From: Oceaniradius stylonematis | GTDB lineage: Bacteria; Pseudomonadota; Alphaproteobacteria; Rhizobiales; Rhizobiaceae | Assembly: GCF_003149475.2 (NCBI RefSeq) | Contig: NZ_QFWV02000002.1 | Span: 49,614 to 113,613 of the forward strand | Direction of reading: 5' to 3' | DNA: 64,000 nucleotides | Part shown: piece by piece, positions 27,017-36,299 of the stretch | Layout of the letters: each line of letters starts with the position of its first letter | Numbering within the stretch: position 1 is the first letter of the stretch | Program-made: the position numbers and the translations under genes | The notes under the pieces: generated by a model | Told to the model about the DNA's origin: nothing | The model's input: only the letters and a program-made list of their open reading frames with translations | Database searches by the model: none

Positions 27017-28246
27017 TCAGCCTGCGGCCTTGGCGGCGGCGAGCCCGCGCTCAATGTCCGCCCGCAGGTCAATCTCGTCTTCCAGACCGATCTGCAAACG
27101 GATGACTTCGCCGCCATGGTCGCGCGCCGAGACGGTGCGATCCTTCAGATAGACGTGGGTGACGAGGCTCTCATAGCCGCCCCAGGAATAGCCCAGTCCG
27201 AAGAGTTCGAGTGCGTCGAGGAAGGCATGCGCCTGCGCTTCGGTTCCATCCTTGATGACGAACGAAAAGATGCCGCACGCGCCGCAGAAATCACGCTTCC
27301 AGAGGTCGTGACCGGGAAAGCTCTCGAGCGCGGGGTAGAGCACGTCGCCGACGATCGAGCCGGGCTCCTTGGCCATGTCTTCCAGCCAACGGGCGAGAGC
27401 CAGGGTCGTTTTCTGGTGCCGCTCCAGCCGGATGCCCATGGTCCTGAGGCCACGCAGAACGAGATAGGCGTCGTCCGGTGCGCCGCACGTGCCGAGCGCG
27501 ACCTGCGTGTTGTAGAGCTGGCCCCACGTCGCCGCGTTGGCGCTGACCATACCCATGATCACGTCCGAATGGCCGCCGGGATATTTTGTCGCGGCATGGA
27601 TCGAGATATCGACGCCATGGTCCAGCGGCTTGAAGAAGAGCGGCGTCGCCCACGTGTTGTCGATCATGGTGACGATGCCGCGCTCCTTGGCCGCGGCCGT
27701 CATGGCCGGCACGTCCTGGATCTCGAATGTGTTCGAGCCCGGCGCCTCCATGAAAACGACCTTGGTGTTGTCGCGGAACAGGGTCGCAATGTCGGCGCCG
27801 ATTTCGGGCAGATAATATTCGACCTCGACGCCCATACGCGCGAGCATCGTGTCCGCAAAGCGCCGCGTCGGATAATAGACCGTATCGACGATCAGAACGT
27901 GATCGCCCGCCGACAGAAAGGCGAGCAGCGGCACGGTGACGGCTGCAAGACCGGAGGGGACGAGAATGGTGCCCGCGCTGCCTTCCAGCGCATTGACGGC
28001 CTCGCACAGCGCATCCGTCGTCGGGCTGCCATAGGTCGCATAAGTATAGGGCTGGACGCGGCTTCGGCTTGTCGCGTCGGCATTGCGGACCTGTGTCGCC
28101 TTCATGGTCGCCGCGTCGGGGAACAGCACCGTCGAGCCATGCACGACCGGCGGGTTCACCCAGCCGAAATAGGCGTGCGGGTCGTTCCCCGAATGCGCCA
28201 ATTGCGTGTTGATGCCGCGTTTGCCGCCCTTGCCGCCGCCTGCCAT
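27017..28246 (-). CDS. metC: Cystathionine beta-lyase
   Basis: 409-residue PLP enzyme of the Cys/Met metabolism family, splitting cystathionine to homocysteine, pyruvate and ammonia. Seen: YTYATYGSPTTDALCEAVNALEG, LVPSGLAAVTVPLLAFL, MEAPGSNTFEIQD, and SIHAATKYPGGHSDV with the PLP Lys at residue 221. Length fits the family. It is transcribed away from aapJ; the metC-aapJ divergent pair is a familiar rhizobial arrangement. Gamma-synthase or beta-lyase on other sulfur substrates cannot be fully excluded. Confidence 0.93.
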   Translation of the reverse strand: MAGGGKGGKRGINTQLAHSGNDPHAYFGWVNPPVVHGSTVLFPDAATMKATQVRNADATSRSRVQPYTYATYGSPTTDALCEAVNALEGSAGTILVPSGLAAVTVPLLAFLSAGDHVLIVDTVYYPTRRFADTMLARMGVEVEYYLPEIGADIATLFRDNTKVVFMEAPGSNTFEIQDVPAMTAAAKERGIVTMIDNTWATPLFFKPLDHGVDISIHAATKYPGGHSDVIMGMVSANAATWGQLYNTQVALGTCGAPDDAYLVLRGLRTMGIRLERHQKTTLALARWLEDMAKEPGSIVGDVLYPALESFPGHDLWKRDFCGACGIFSFVIKDGTEAQAHAFLDALELFGLGYSWGGYESLVTHVYLKDRTVSARDHGGEVIRLQIGLEDEIDLRADIERGLAAAKAAG

Positions 28247-28595
28247 GGTCCGGTGATCTCCTTGTCTCGTTCAGCGCCCAGCGCCTAGGCGGTCGTCCCG
28301 CCGGCGTCAACCTCAACCGGCCGGCAGGCGACGCGTCGCATGGATGCCGGCACTTCGCCAGGTCTTGCGGTGGCCTCGCACGAAAGCCGCCGGAGGCACC
28401 CAAACCGGCTCTCAAAACGCTTTGACGTTAAGTTAACCGGCGACCAAACCGGCAGATAGTCCTTGACCGGTCTCGTTTTTTGGCCTTGTCTCACATGCGG
28501 GAAGGGAGGTGCCGTTCGCGTTCTGGCTGTGGCCGGAGCACGCGGTAAGTCGGCGCTCAAGCCCAAAGCAACTTGAGCAACCATGAGGAAAAACG
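28247..28595. other. metC-aapJ divergent intergenic region
   Basis: 349 bp without a gene. It holds a TTAAGTTAACC cluster near 28428-28438 and a TTGACC (28463) followed 17 nt later by the poor -10 TTGTCT; the latter may be part of the aapJ promoter but is weak. A 105-codon open frame on the minus strand (28285-28602) has no homology-like features and is ignored. Confidence 0.4.
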
Positions 28596-29615
28596 ATGAC
28601 AAAAACTGTACTCACAGGTGTCCTGGGAGCCGCCGTGCTTGCGCTCGGCGCGTCGACCGCATCGGCGGCAACGCTCGATGATGTCAAGGCCAAGGGCTTC
28701 GTGCAGTGCGGCGTGAGCCAGGGTCTGCCGGGGTTTTCCAACCCTGACGCCGATGGCGAATGGAGCGGCATGGATGTCGATCTGTGCCGGGGCATCGCCG
28801 CGGCGATCTTCGGCGACGCCACCGCTGTGAAGTTCACGCCGCTGTCGGCCAAGGAGCGTTTCACCGCGCTGCAGTCGGGCGAAGTCGATGTTCTGTCGCG
28901 CAACACGACCTGGACGATGAGCCGCGACACGCAGCTCGGCCTGAACTTCGCCGGCGTCAACTATTATGACGGCCAGGGCTTCATGATCCGCACGGACATG
29001 AACATCAATTCGGCGCTCGAACTGTCCGGTGCCTCGATCTGCACCAACACGGGCACGACGACCGAGCTGAACGTGGCCGACTATTTCCGTGCCAACAACA
29101 TGGAGTACGAGCTGGTCGCCTTCGAAAAGGCCGATGAGGTCGTCGCCGCCTATGACGCCGGACGCTGCGACGTCTACACGACCGACCAGTCGGGCCTTTA
29201 TGCGCAGCGCCTCAAGCTGACCGATCCCGGCGCCCACAAGGTTCTGCCGGAAATCATCTCCAAGGAGCCGCTCGGTCCGGTTGTCCGTCAGGGCGACGAC
29301 CAGTGGTTCAACATCGTCAAGTGGGTACATTTCGCAACGCTGAACGCCGAGGAACTCGGTGTGACGATGGCCAATGTCGAGGAGATGAAGGAAAGCGACA
29401 ATCCGTCGATCCGCCGCCTTCTCGGCACCGAGGGCGAGTTCGGCAGCGATATCGGTCTCGAAAACGACTGGGCCGCCAAGGCCATCGCCGCCGTCGGCAA
29501 TTACGGCGAGATCTTCGACCGCAACGTCGGCCCGGACACCGAACTGGCGATCGGACGCGGCGTGAACGCACTGTGGTCGCAGGGCGGCCTGCAATACGCA
29601 CCGCCGATCCGCTGA
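28596..29615 (+). CDS. aapJ: General L-amino acid ABC transporter, periplasmic binding protein
   Basis: 339 residues: signal peptide (hydrophobic LGAAVLALGASTASAA, cleavage near residue 23), then a family 3 solute-binding fold with VKAKGFVQCGVSQGLPGFS, GMDVDLCRGIAAAIFG, FTPLSAKERFTALQSGEVDVLSRNTT and the hinge YDAGRCDVYTTDQSGLY. It captures a broad range of L-amino acids for AapQMP. AGGAAAA precedes the ATG. A stem-loop follows the gene (29633), consistent with higher expression of the binding protein than of the membrane genes. Confidence 0.96.
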   Translation: MTKTVLTGVLGAAVLALGASTASAATLDDVKAKGFVQCGVSQGLPGFSNPDADGEWSGMDVDLCRGIAAAIFGDATAVKFTPLSAKERFTALQSGEVDVLSRNTTWTMSRDTQLGLNFAGVNYYDGQGFMIRTDMNINSALELSGASICTNTGTTTELNVADYFRANNMEYELVAFEKADEVVAAYDAGRCDVYTTDQSGLYAQRLKLTDPGAHKVLPEIISKEPLGPVVRQGDDQWFNIVKWVHFATLNAEELGVTMANVEEMKESDNPSIRRLLGTEGEFGSDIGLENDWAAKAIAAVGNYGEIFDRNVGPDTELAIGRGVNALWSQGGLQYAPPIR

Positions 29616-29632
29616 AGACCGGCTGAAAAAGG

Positions 29633-29656
29633 GCCCGGGCGGCATTCCGCCCGGGC
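29633..29656 (+). terminator. aapJ-aapQ intergenic stem-loop
   Basis: Perfect 10-bp GC stem GCCCGGGCGG/CCGCCCGGGC with a 4-nt CATT loop, 18 nt after the aapJ stop and followed by ACGTCC rather than T residues. It is best read as an mRNA 3'-end-stabilising or partial-termination hairpin inside the operon. Confidence 0.6.
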
Positions 29657-29783
29657 ACGTCCAGACGGCACGCACCAGCGGGATACGTCACGATCGTGAC
29701 AGTGTGATCCCTGGGCCGCGTGGTCGATGGCGCCCGTTCAGGTCCCGACCGGTACCGACGACAAGAGCAAGGCAGGAGGTCGA

Positions 29784-30986
29784 ATGGCTGTCACGGATAT
29801 GGGGCGCGGGGTCGCCGATGCACCGCCCAAGGTGGCGCTGCTCAACAATCCCAAGTTTCGCAGCTGGCTGTTCCAGATCCTTTTGGGCGTGGCGGTCGCC
29901 TATCTCGTCTACTCGGGCTGGGTGAACATGAACGCCAACCTGCAGGCGGCCGGCGTCGCCTCGGGCTTCGGGTTCCTTGGCGAAAATGCCGGCTTCTCCG
30001 TTGCGCAGTCGCTGATCGACTATGACCAGGGCACATCATCCTATGGACGGGTCTATGTCGTTGGCGTCCTGAACACGCTCATCGTCGCCGTCGTCGGGAT
30101 CGTTTTCGCGACCGTCATGGGCTTCCTGCTCGGCATCGCCCGGCTCTCCAACAACTGGATCGTCAGCCGCCTTGCCACCTCCTATGTCGAATTTGCCCGC
30201 AACGTCCCGCTGCTGCTGCAGATCTTCATCTGGTATTTCGGCGTCTTGCGGCTTCTGCCACAGCCGCGCGACAGCCTCGATTTCGGCCCGCTCGGCCTTC
30301 TGAACATTCGCGGCTATTTCGCGCCCAAGCCCGTCTGGGGCGATGGCTCGGCGTTCGTCCTTTACGCGCTCATCGCCGGCATCGTCATCGCGATCGGCGT
30401 ATCGCGCTGGTCGTACCGGCGCCAGATGGCGACCGGTCAGCGCTTTCCGTCGCTCTGGGTCGGTCTTGGCGCCGCTGTCGGTCTTCCGCTTGTCGTGTTT
30501 CTTGCGCTTGGCGCGCCGCTCACCTGGGACATGCCTGTCCTGGGCGGGTTCCGGCCATCGGGCGGCATGACGGTCATCCCCGAATTCATCGCGCTGCTCG
30601 TCGCGCTGTCGACCTACACGGCCGCCTTTATCGCCGAGATCGTGCGCGCGGGCATTCTCGGCGTCAGCAAGGGACAGTCCGAGGCTGCCCACGCACTGGG
30701 ACTGCGGCAGGGGCAGAACCTGCGGCTTGTCGTCATCCCGCAGGCGCTGCGGATCATCATTCCGCCGCTCACCAGCCAATATCTCAACCTGACCAAGAAT
30801 TCGTCGCTCGCGGTCGCGATCGCCTATCCCGAGCTGACGTCCGTGTTTGCCGGAACGGCACTGAACCAGACCGGTCAGGCGGTCGAGATCATCTCGATCA
30901 CCATGCTGACCTATCTGACCTTCTCGCTGCTGACCTCGGCATTCATGAACTGGTACAATGCGCGCGTGGCGCTGGTGGAGCGCTGA
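29784..30986 (+). CDS. aapQ: General L-amino acid ABC transporter permease AapQ
   Basis: 400 residues from the ATG at 29784, which has GGAGG upstream (a further in-frame ATG at 29727 has none). Several inner-membrane helices are present (first near residues 35-52), a long loop between helices three and five, and a C-terminal permease core with the EAA-like loop SKGQSEAAHALGLRQGQNLRLVVIPQA, which contacts the ATPase AapP. Its N-terminal part contains FARNVPLLLQIFIWYF, typical of polar amino acid permeases. It pairs with AapM, whose gene starts 1 bp after this stop. Confidence 0.95.
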   Translation: MAVTDMGRGVADAPPKVALLNNPKFRSWLFQILLGVAVAYLVYSGWVNMNANLQAAGVASGFGFLGENAGFSVAQSLIDYDQGTSSYGRVYVVGVLNTLIVAVVGIVFATVMGFLLGIARLSNNWIVSRLATSYVEFARNVPLLLQIFIWYFGVLRLLPQPRDSLDFGPLGLLNIRGYFAPKPVWGDGSAFVLYALIAGIVIAIGVSRWSYRRQMATGQRFPSLWVGLGAAVGLPLVVFLALGAPLTWDMPVLGGFRPSGGMTVIPEFIALLVALSTYTAAFIAEIVRAGILGVSKGQSEAAHALGLRQGQNLRLVVIPQALRIIIPPLTSQYLNLTKNSSLAVAIAYPELTSVFAGTALNQTGQAVEIISITMLTYLTFSLLTSAFMNWYNARVALVER

Positions 30987-30987
30987 T

Positions 30988-32349
30988 ATGATCGATCGAA
31001 CCAATGTCACCGCTCCGCCCGAGAACGTCGGTCCCGCAACGGCGTTCGTCCGCGGCAAGATGCTGGCCGAGCAGGCCGCCCCTTCCGTCAGTCGCGGCCC
31101 CGTCGGCTGGATGCGCGAGCACCTGTTTCCGAGCGTCCCACAGACAATCCTCACGCTGGTCTGTATCTATGTGCTCTATCTGATCGTTCCGCCGATCGCC
31201 AATTTCATGGTCTTCGATGCCGTCTGGTCGGGTACCGACCGGACCGCATGCGCGACCGAGGCGCAGGGCGGCGTTCAGCCCAATGGATGGTTCGGCGCGT
31301 GCTGGGCCTATGTCGGCGCCTACATGAACCAGTTCATCTATGGCCGCTATCCGGACGAGGAGCAGTGGCGTGTGAACATCGTCTGGCTGATGTTCTTCGG
31401 TGGGCTGATCCCGCTCCTGATGCCGTCGCTTCCGTTCAAGCGCGAGAACATCGCCTTCATGGTGCTGGCCTTCCCGGTGATCACGCTGATCCTGCTGACC
31501 GGCGGCAATTTCGATGTAATTGGCACCTATCTGCCGCTTGCCATCCTCACCGTGCTGGCGCTGGCAGTGGCCTACGGCTTTGCCAGGGGATCGCAATCCG
31601 ACCCGATGCCGGGGCTGAAGGCCACGGCGGTCATATTCGCCAGCCTGTTCGTGATCGTCGCGGTGCTCGGCATCGACTTCGGCCTCGAACGGGTGCGGAC
31701 CGACGTCTGGGGCGGACTGCTCGTGACGATGGTGATTGCCGTCACCGGCATCGCCGCATCGCTGCCGATCGGCATCGCGCTGGCGCTAGGGCGCCGGTCC
31801 GACATGCCGATCGTCCGCTTCATCTGCATCGTCTTCATCGAGTTCTGGCGCGGCGTGCCGCTGATCACCGTCCTGTTCATGTCCTCGGTCATGCTGCCGC
31901 TGTTCCTGCCCGAGGGCGTGACCTTCGACAAGTTGCTCAGGGCGCTGATCGGCGTGGCGCTGTTCTCGTCGGCCTACATGGCCGAGGTGGTGCGCGGCGG
32001 GCTTCAGGCGCTGCCCAAGGGCCAGTATGAGGGCGCGATGGCGCTCGGTCTCAACTGGGGCCAGATGATGCGCATGATCATCCTGCCGCAGGCGCTCAAG
32101 CTGGTCATTCCCGGCATCGTCAATACCTTCATCGGCCTGTTCAAGGACACCACGCTGGTGCTGATCATCGGACTGTTCGACTTCCTTGGCATCATCCGGT
32201 CTTCGACGAGCGATGCGACGTGGGCGACGCCGGTACAGAGCATTACCGGTCTGATCTTCGCCTCGATCATCTATTTCATCTTCTGTTTCGGCATGTCCCG
32301 CTACTCCATGTACATGGAGCAGCGTCTCGACACGTCACACCGCAGCTAG
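30988..32349 (+). CDS. aapM: General L-amino acid ABC transporter permease AapM
   Basis: 453 residues from the ATG at 30988, immediately after the aapQ stop. A hydrophilic N-terminus of about 45 residues is followed by multiple membrane helices. [18 protein letters not shown] and the EAA loop [20 protein letters not shown] mark a His/Glu/Gln-type permease. A periplasmic loop with two Cys ([16 protein letters not shown]) lies between the first helices. It forms the heteromeric channel with AapQ. Confidence 0.95.
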   Translation: MIDRTNVTAPPENVGPATAFVRGKMLAEQAAPSVSRGPVGWMREHLFPSVPQTILTLVCIYVLYLIVPPIANFMVFDAVWSGTDRTACATEAQGGVQPNGWFGACWAYVGAYMNQFIYGRYPDEEQWRVNIVWLMFFGGLIPLLMPSLPFKRENIAFMVLAFPVITLILLTGGNFDVIGTYLPLAILTVLALAVAYGFARGSQSDPMPGLKATAVIFASLFVIVAVLGIDFGLERVRTDVWGGLLVTMVIAVTGIAASLPIGIALALGRRSDMPIVRFICIVFIEFWRGVPLITVLFMSSVMLPLFLPEGVTFDKLLRALIGVALFSSAYMAEVVRGGLQALPKGQYEGAMALGLNWGQMMRMIILPQALKLVIPGIVNTFIGLFKDTTLVLIIGLFDFLGIIRSSTSDATWATPVQSITGLIFASIIYFIFCFGMSRYSMYMEQRLDTSHRS

Positions 32350-32360
32350 GAGCCGCCTTC

Positions 32361-33161
32361 ATGAGCGCAAACGCCGTCAAACCCGATGAAATCCATGTCG
32401 ACCGGTCCAGGATGCAGGTGTCGGAGACCGATGTCGCCGTCGAGATCAACGACATGCACAAATGGTATGGCGAATTCCATGTCCTGCGCGACATCAATCT
32501 GAAGGTGATGCGCGGTGAGCGGATCGTCATTTGCGGCCCGTCCGGCTCGGGCAAGTCGACGCTCATCCGCTGCATCAATCGCCTGGAAGAACACCAGAAG
32601 GGCCAGATCGTCGTCGACGGGATCGAACTGACCAACGATCTGAAGAAGATCGACGAGGTGCGCCGCGAGGTCGGCATGGTGTTCCAGCACTTCAACCTGT
32701 TCCCGCATCTGACGATTCTCGAGAACTGCACGCTGGCGCCGATCTGGGTGCGCAAGATGCCCAAGAAGGAAGCCGAGGAGCGGGCAATGCATTTCCTGAC
32801 GCGGGTCAAGATCCCCGAGCAGGCCCAGAAATATCCCGGCCAGCTCTCGGGCGGCCAGCAACAGCGCGTGGCGATCGCGCGCTCTCTGTGCATGAACCCG
32901 CGCATCATGCTGTTCGACGAGCCGACATCGGCGCTCGATCCGGAGATGATCAAGGAGGTGCTGGACACGATGGTCGGCCTTGCAGAGGAAGGCATGACCA
33001 TGCTGTGCGTCACCCACGAGATGGGCTTCGCCCGCCAGGTGGCAAACCGCGTCATCTTCATGGACCAGGGCCAGATCGTCGAGCAGAACGAGCCCGATCC
33101 ATTCTTCGACAATCCGCAGCACGAGCGGACAAAGGAATTCCTCAGCCAGATCCTGCACTGA
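32361..33161 (+). CDS. aapP: General L-amino acid ABC transporter ATPase AapP
   Basis: 266 residues from the ATG at 32361 (AGGAG upstream). Walker [16 protein letters not shown]-loop [14 protein letters not shown] signature [15 protein letters not shown], Walker [15 protein letters not shown] and switch His in [11 protein letters not shown] are all present. Length is normal for polar amino acid importers. It powers AapQM from the cytoplasmic face and is the last aap gene. Confidence 0.97.
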   Translation: MSANAVKPDEIHVDRSRMQVSETDVAVEINDMHKWYGEFHVLRDINLKVMRGERIVICGPSGSGKSTLIRCINRLEEHQKGQIVVDGIELTNDLKKIDEVRREVGMVFQHFNLFPHLTILENCTLAPIWVRKMPKKEAEERAMHFLTRVKIPEQAQKYPGQLSGGQQQRVAIARSLCMNPRIMLFDEPTSALDPEMIKEVLDTMVGLAEEGMTMLCVTHEMGFARQVANRVIFMDQGQIVEQNEPDPFFDNPQHERTKEFLSQILH

Positions 33162-33185
33162 TCCGCGCGCAAGGCCGCCGGGCCG

Positions 33186-33884
33186 ATGCGCCGCCTTGCC
33201 GCCGTCCTTGCGATCGTCCTCGCGCTGCCGGCACTCGCGCTCATGGCGGGCGCCGTACCGTTCCCCGCATCTGTGCCTGCCGGCGGCCCCGTGACGGCGG
33301 AGCAGCGCCACCGCATCTACGTCCTGTCGAACGGCTTTCATGCCGGCATCGCGCTGCCAGCCGATGCGATGCTGGCCGATGTTGATGGCGAGCGCGGGAT
33401 CATGGCCGCGATCGGGCTCGATGAAGCCCATCACCCGGTCGATCCGGACGCCGTGCGGTACTGGCTGTTCGGCTGGGGGTCGCGCACCGCCTACACCAGC
33501 CTGCGCGAGGTGCGCGACCTGACAGTCGGCATCGCCGCTCGGGCACTCGCATTCGACGAAGCGGTGATGCATGTCCAGCCCCTCGGCGATCTCGGCACGC
33601 CGCGTCCGGGACTTTATGCAATCGAGGTGACCGAAGACCAGCTTGCCATGCTGACCGGTTCGATCGCCCCGTGGTTTGCGGCCCATGAACCCTTTGCAGG
33701 CATCAGCCAGGGGTTCGGCGACCGGTTCTTTGCCGGTCATGGCCGTTTTTCGCCGTGGCACAGTTGTAATGCCTGGGCCGGACGGCGCCTGCGCGACGCG
33801 GGGATCGGCGTCGGACACTGGACACCGTTGGCGCAGACGCTGGAGTTCGGGCTGGCGCGCGTGGCCGTCGGTCAGGCGCGATAG
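33186..33884 (+). CDS. DUF2459 (TIGR02117) family exported protein
   Basis: 232 residues: signal peptide or anchor (RRLAAVLAIVLALPALALMAG), then the family block YVLSNGFHAGIALPADAM, FGWGSRTAYTSLREV and HSCNAWAGRRLRDAGI. In relatives the Cys in the C-terminal N-x-C-N segment is conserved. The function of the family is unknown; the fold is thought to resemble papain-like enzymes, which is only a suggestion. It starts 24 bp after aapP and overlaps the convergent monooxygenase gene by 13 bp. Confidence 0.85.
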   Translation: MRRLAAVLAIVLALPALALMAGAVPFPASVPAGGPVTAEQRHRIYVLSNGFHAGIALPADAMLADVDGERGIMAAIGLDEAHHPVDPDAVRYWLFGWGSRTAYTSLREVRDLTVGIAARALAFDEAVMHVQPLGDLGTPRPGLYAIEVTEDQLAMLTGSIAPWFAAHEPFAGISQGFGDRFFAGHGRFSPWHSCNAWAGRRLRDAGIGVGHWTPLAQTLEFGLARVAVGQAR

Positions 33885-35053
33885 CCGTAGAGCCAGTCGA
33901 GATCGGCGCGAAAGGCGCTCGCCGGCCGCAGCCTGAAACCGAGATTGCGGGCGAGGCGCCCGATGCCGGCCTGATGATAGGTGAAGCGGTTGAAGGCGGT
34001 GCGCTGGGCGACGCGGCGGACCCGTTCGGCCCGTGCGGCGTGAAAGGCCTTGAAGGCGTTGGTGAAATCGGTGCCTGCGTCGGCGATCGCCTTGGCGAGA
34101 ACCTGCCCGTCCTCGATCGCCATCGCCGCGCCCTGCGCCGCGAACGGTTCCATTCCGTGTGCCGCATCGCCCAACAGGCAAATGCGGTCCGAGTGCCACT
34201 GGCCGTGCGGATCGACCGAATAAAGCGGCCATGCGGTCCACTCGGCATGATCGTTCAGATCGCCATAGGGTGTGTGGTCGAGCTTCTCGAATAGGTGTTC
34301 GAGCGTGTCGAGATCGATGCTTTCCGACCAGCTCGTCTTGCCGGTCGTTCCGCGAATGACGGCGACGAGATTGCGCGTTTCGGCGTTGCGCACCGGATAG
34401 GTGACCAGATGGGCATGCGGCGCCATCCAGGCAACCACCGCATTGGCCTGCGCTCCGGCCGGGGCGGGCACCACGGCGCGCATGGCGATGCGGCCCGTCG
34501 GCTGCGGCGTGCCTGCGCCGGCCACGGCATGCCGCAGGATCGACCAGATGCCGTCGGCGCCGATCACCGCCGGCGCGTTGAGTTCGGCACGGTCGCCGCC
34601 ATGGGCCGCCGTTACCGTCACCGCATCGTCGCCTTCGGCCACGTCGACGATCCGGTGGCCGGCCAGCAGCGTGATCGAGGGGTGTGCCATTGCGGCATTG
34701 TAAAGAACGCCATGGAGCAGCGCCCGGTGGGCGGTCAGATAGGTGCCATCGTCGGCGCCGTCGCGGTTCACATCGAGGCTGAGCACGATCCGCCCGCTGA
34801 CCGCATCGCCGAGGCAGATACGGTCGGGCACCGATGCCTTCTTCTTCAGTTCGTCCAGAACGCCAAGCGAATCGAGCACATGGCAGGCATTGGGCGGAAC
34901 CTGCAGGCCGGCGCCGATCTCCGAGGGCGCTTCGAACGCTTCAACGATCGTCACCGCGCGACCGCGCTGCGCAAGGCCGAGGGCCGCGGTCAGCCCGCCA
35001 ATGCCGGCACCCGCCACGAGAATGCCATCGAGCGCGTCGCCCATGTTCGCCAT
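33872..35053 (-). CDS. FAD-dependent aromatic-ring monooxygenase (salicylate hydroxylase-like)
   Basis: 393-residue group A flavoprotein monooxygenase. Seen: ILVAGAGIGGLTAALGLAQRG (dinucleotide fold), the DG motif VIGADGIWSILRHA (about 165) and the GD motif ICLLGDAAHGMEPFAAQGAAMAIEDG (about 275-300). It uses NAD(P)H and O2 to hydroxylate an aromatic or similar substrate that sequence does not reveal. A second ATG at 35044 is equally possible. It lies 15 bp after the zinc-finger gene on the same strand. Confidence 0.87.
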   Translation of the reverse strand: MANMGDALDGILVAGAGIGGLTAALGLAQRGRAVTIVEAFEAPSEIGAGLQVPPNACHVLDSLGVLDELKKKASVPDRICLGDAVSGRIVLSLDVNRDGADDGTYLTAHRALLHGVLYNAAMAHPSITLLAGHRIVDVAEGDDAVTVTAAHGGDRAELNAPAVIGADGIWSILRHAVAGAGTPQPTGRIAMRAVVPAPAGAQANAVVAWMAPHAHLVTYPVRNAETRNLVAVIRGTTGKTSWSESIDLDTLEHLFEKLDHTPYGDLNDHAEWTAWPLYSVDPHGQWHSDRICLLGDAAHGMEPFAAQGAAMAIEDGQVLAKAIADAGTDFTNAFKAFHAARAERVRRVAQRTAFNRFTYHQAGIGRLARNLGFRLRPASAFRADLDWLYGYRA

Positions 35054-35068
35054 CGCCGGTTCCGCGCG

Positions 35069-35320
35069 TCAGGCTGCGTCGGCGGCAATGTCGAACGCGC
35101 AGCCCGCCGGCTCTGTCTGCCCCGCAGAAAGGCTGGCATCGTGCACATACAGCGTCGAGCAATAGGGGCAGACAATGTCATTGTCGTCGCCCATGTCGAG
35201 GAAGACGTGCGGGTGATCGTAAGGCGGCGTTGCGCCCACGCACATGAATTCCTTGACGCCGATCGCGATGCGGGGGTGCCCGGCATCATTGTGGAAATGG
35301 GGCGTTTTGCCACCGGCCAT
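35069..35320 (-). CDS. Zinc-finger (zf-CHCC, NDUFS6-like) protein
   Basis: 83 residues. The finger is FMCVGATPPYDHPHVFLDM followed by IVCPYCSTLYV, supplying the Cys/His/Cys/Cys ligands of the CHCC family, which includes the complex I subunit NDUFS6. The start at 35320 has GGAG 8 nt upstream; an upstream in-frame ATG at 35431 is not supported by the family length. It may be a complex I accessory protein in alphaproteobacteria, a role known for the family rather than seen here. Confidence 0.87.
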   Translation of the reverse strand: MAGGKTPHFHNDAGHPRIAIGVKEFMCVGATPPYDHPHVFLDMGDDNDIVCPYCSTLYVHDASLSAGQTEPAGCAFDIAADAA

Positions 35321-35459
35321 TGCGGGTCTCCGGTCTTGTGCCTCGGGATTGCGGCAAGGCGCAGCCCTTTCGCTGCACTGCAGAACTTGGTAGCCAGTCG
35401 CGCGGCGAATTTCCACCCGTCTTTCGCTCAATTGTCGATCGGTTGCGCAAGGAAGCCCT

Positions 35460-36224
35460 ATGCCCCGTTTTCACAATGACGGTCTTGACCTCGCCTTTTT
35501 CGACGAAGGCCCGCGCGACGGCACGCCGGTGCTGCTGGTGCACGGCTTTGCGTCGAATAGAGCCGTCAACTGGATCGGTCCGGGCTGGGTCGAGACATTG
35601 ACCGGCGCCGGCTATCGCGCGGTCGCGCTCGACAATCGCGGCCATGGCGACAGCGACAAGCCGCACGACACCGAGGCCTATACGCCGCAGAAAATGGCGG
35701 GCGACGCAATCGCGCTGCTCGATCATCTGGGCATCGGTGCGGCGCATCTGTTCGGCTATTCGATGGGCGCGCGCATCTGCGCGTTCGCCGCGCTCGATCA
35801 TCCGGGCCGCGTGCGGCGCCTCATCTTCGGCGGTTTGGGCATCGGCATGGTCGAGGGCGTCGGAGACTGGGACCCCATCGCCGATGCGCTGCTCGCGCCG
35901 TCGCTTGACGATGTCACGCACGAACGCGGCCGCATGTTCCGCGCCTTTGCCGATGAGACCGGCAGCGACCGGCTGGCGCTGGCCGCCTGCATCCAATCGT
36001 CGCGAACGCTTCTGACGCCCGACGAGATGGGCGCGATCGCCGCGCCGACGCTGATCGGCGTCGGCACGAAGGACGACATTGCCGGCGCGCCGCAGCCGCT
36101 GGCCGACATGATGCCGGACGCCCGTGCTCTCGACATCGAACGCCGGGATCACATGCTCGCGGTCGGCGATCCGGCGTTCAAGCGAGCGGTTCACGCGTTC
36201 CTGGGCGAGGCCGGCGCGTCTTGA
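35460..36224 (+). CDS. Alpha/beta hydrolase
   Basis: 254 residues with the full hydrolase fold: LLVHGFASNRAVNW (oxyanion His-Gly), ALDNRGHGDSDKPHD, the nucleophile elbow FGYSMGARI with Ser101, the Asp strand LIGVGTKDDIAG and the C-terminal His in ERRDHMLAV. A cap domain is short. The substrate is unknown. It is divergent from the zinc-finger gene and 75 bp before cysE. Confidence 0.87.
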   Translation: MPRFHNDGLDLAFFDEGPRDGTPVLLVHGFASNRAVNWIGPGWVETLTGAGYRAVALDNRGHGDSDKPHDTEAYTPQKMAGDAIALLDHLGIGAAHLFGYSMGARICAFAALDHPGRVRRLIFGGLGIGMVEGVGDWDPIADALLAPSLDDVTHERGRMFRAFADETGSDRLALAACIQSSRTLLTPDEMGAIAAPTLIGVGTKDDIAGAPQPLADMMPDARALDIERRDHMLAVGDPAFKRAVHAFLGEAGAS

Positions 36225-36299
36225 ACCCGGCGCCGGCGGTTCCAAATGTGAGGGTTCTGGGCTAGGTTTGGCACCGACAATCGGCTTGGGAGAGCATCC

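Noticed and set aside
28428-28438. TTAAGTTAACC cluster upstream of aapJ
   Set aside because: Two TTAA words but without the seven-base spacing of a CtrA site.
28285-28602. 105-codon open frame in the metC-aapJ gap
   Set aside because: No family resemblance, overlaps the aapJ signal region in antisense and has no ribosome site.
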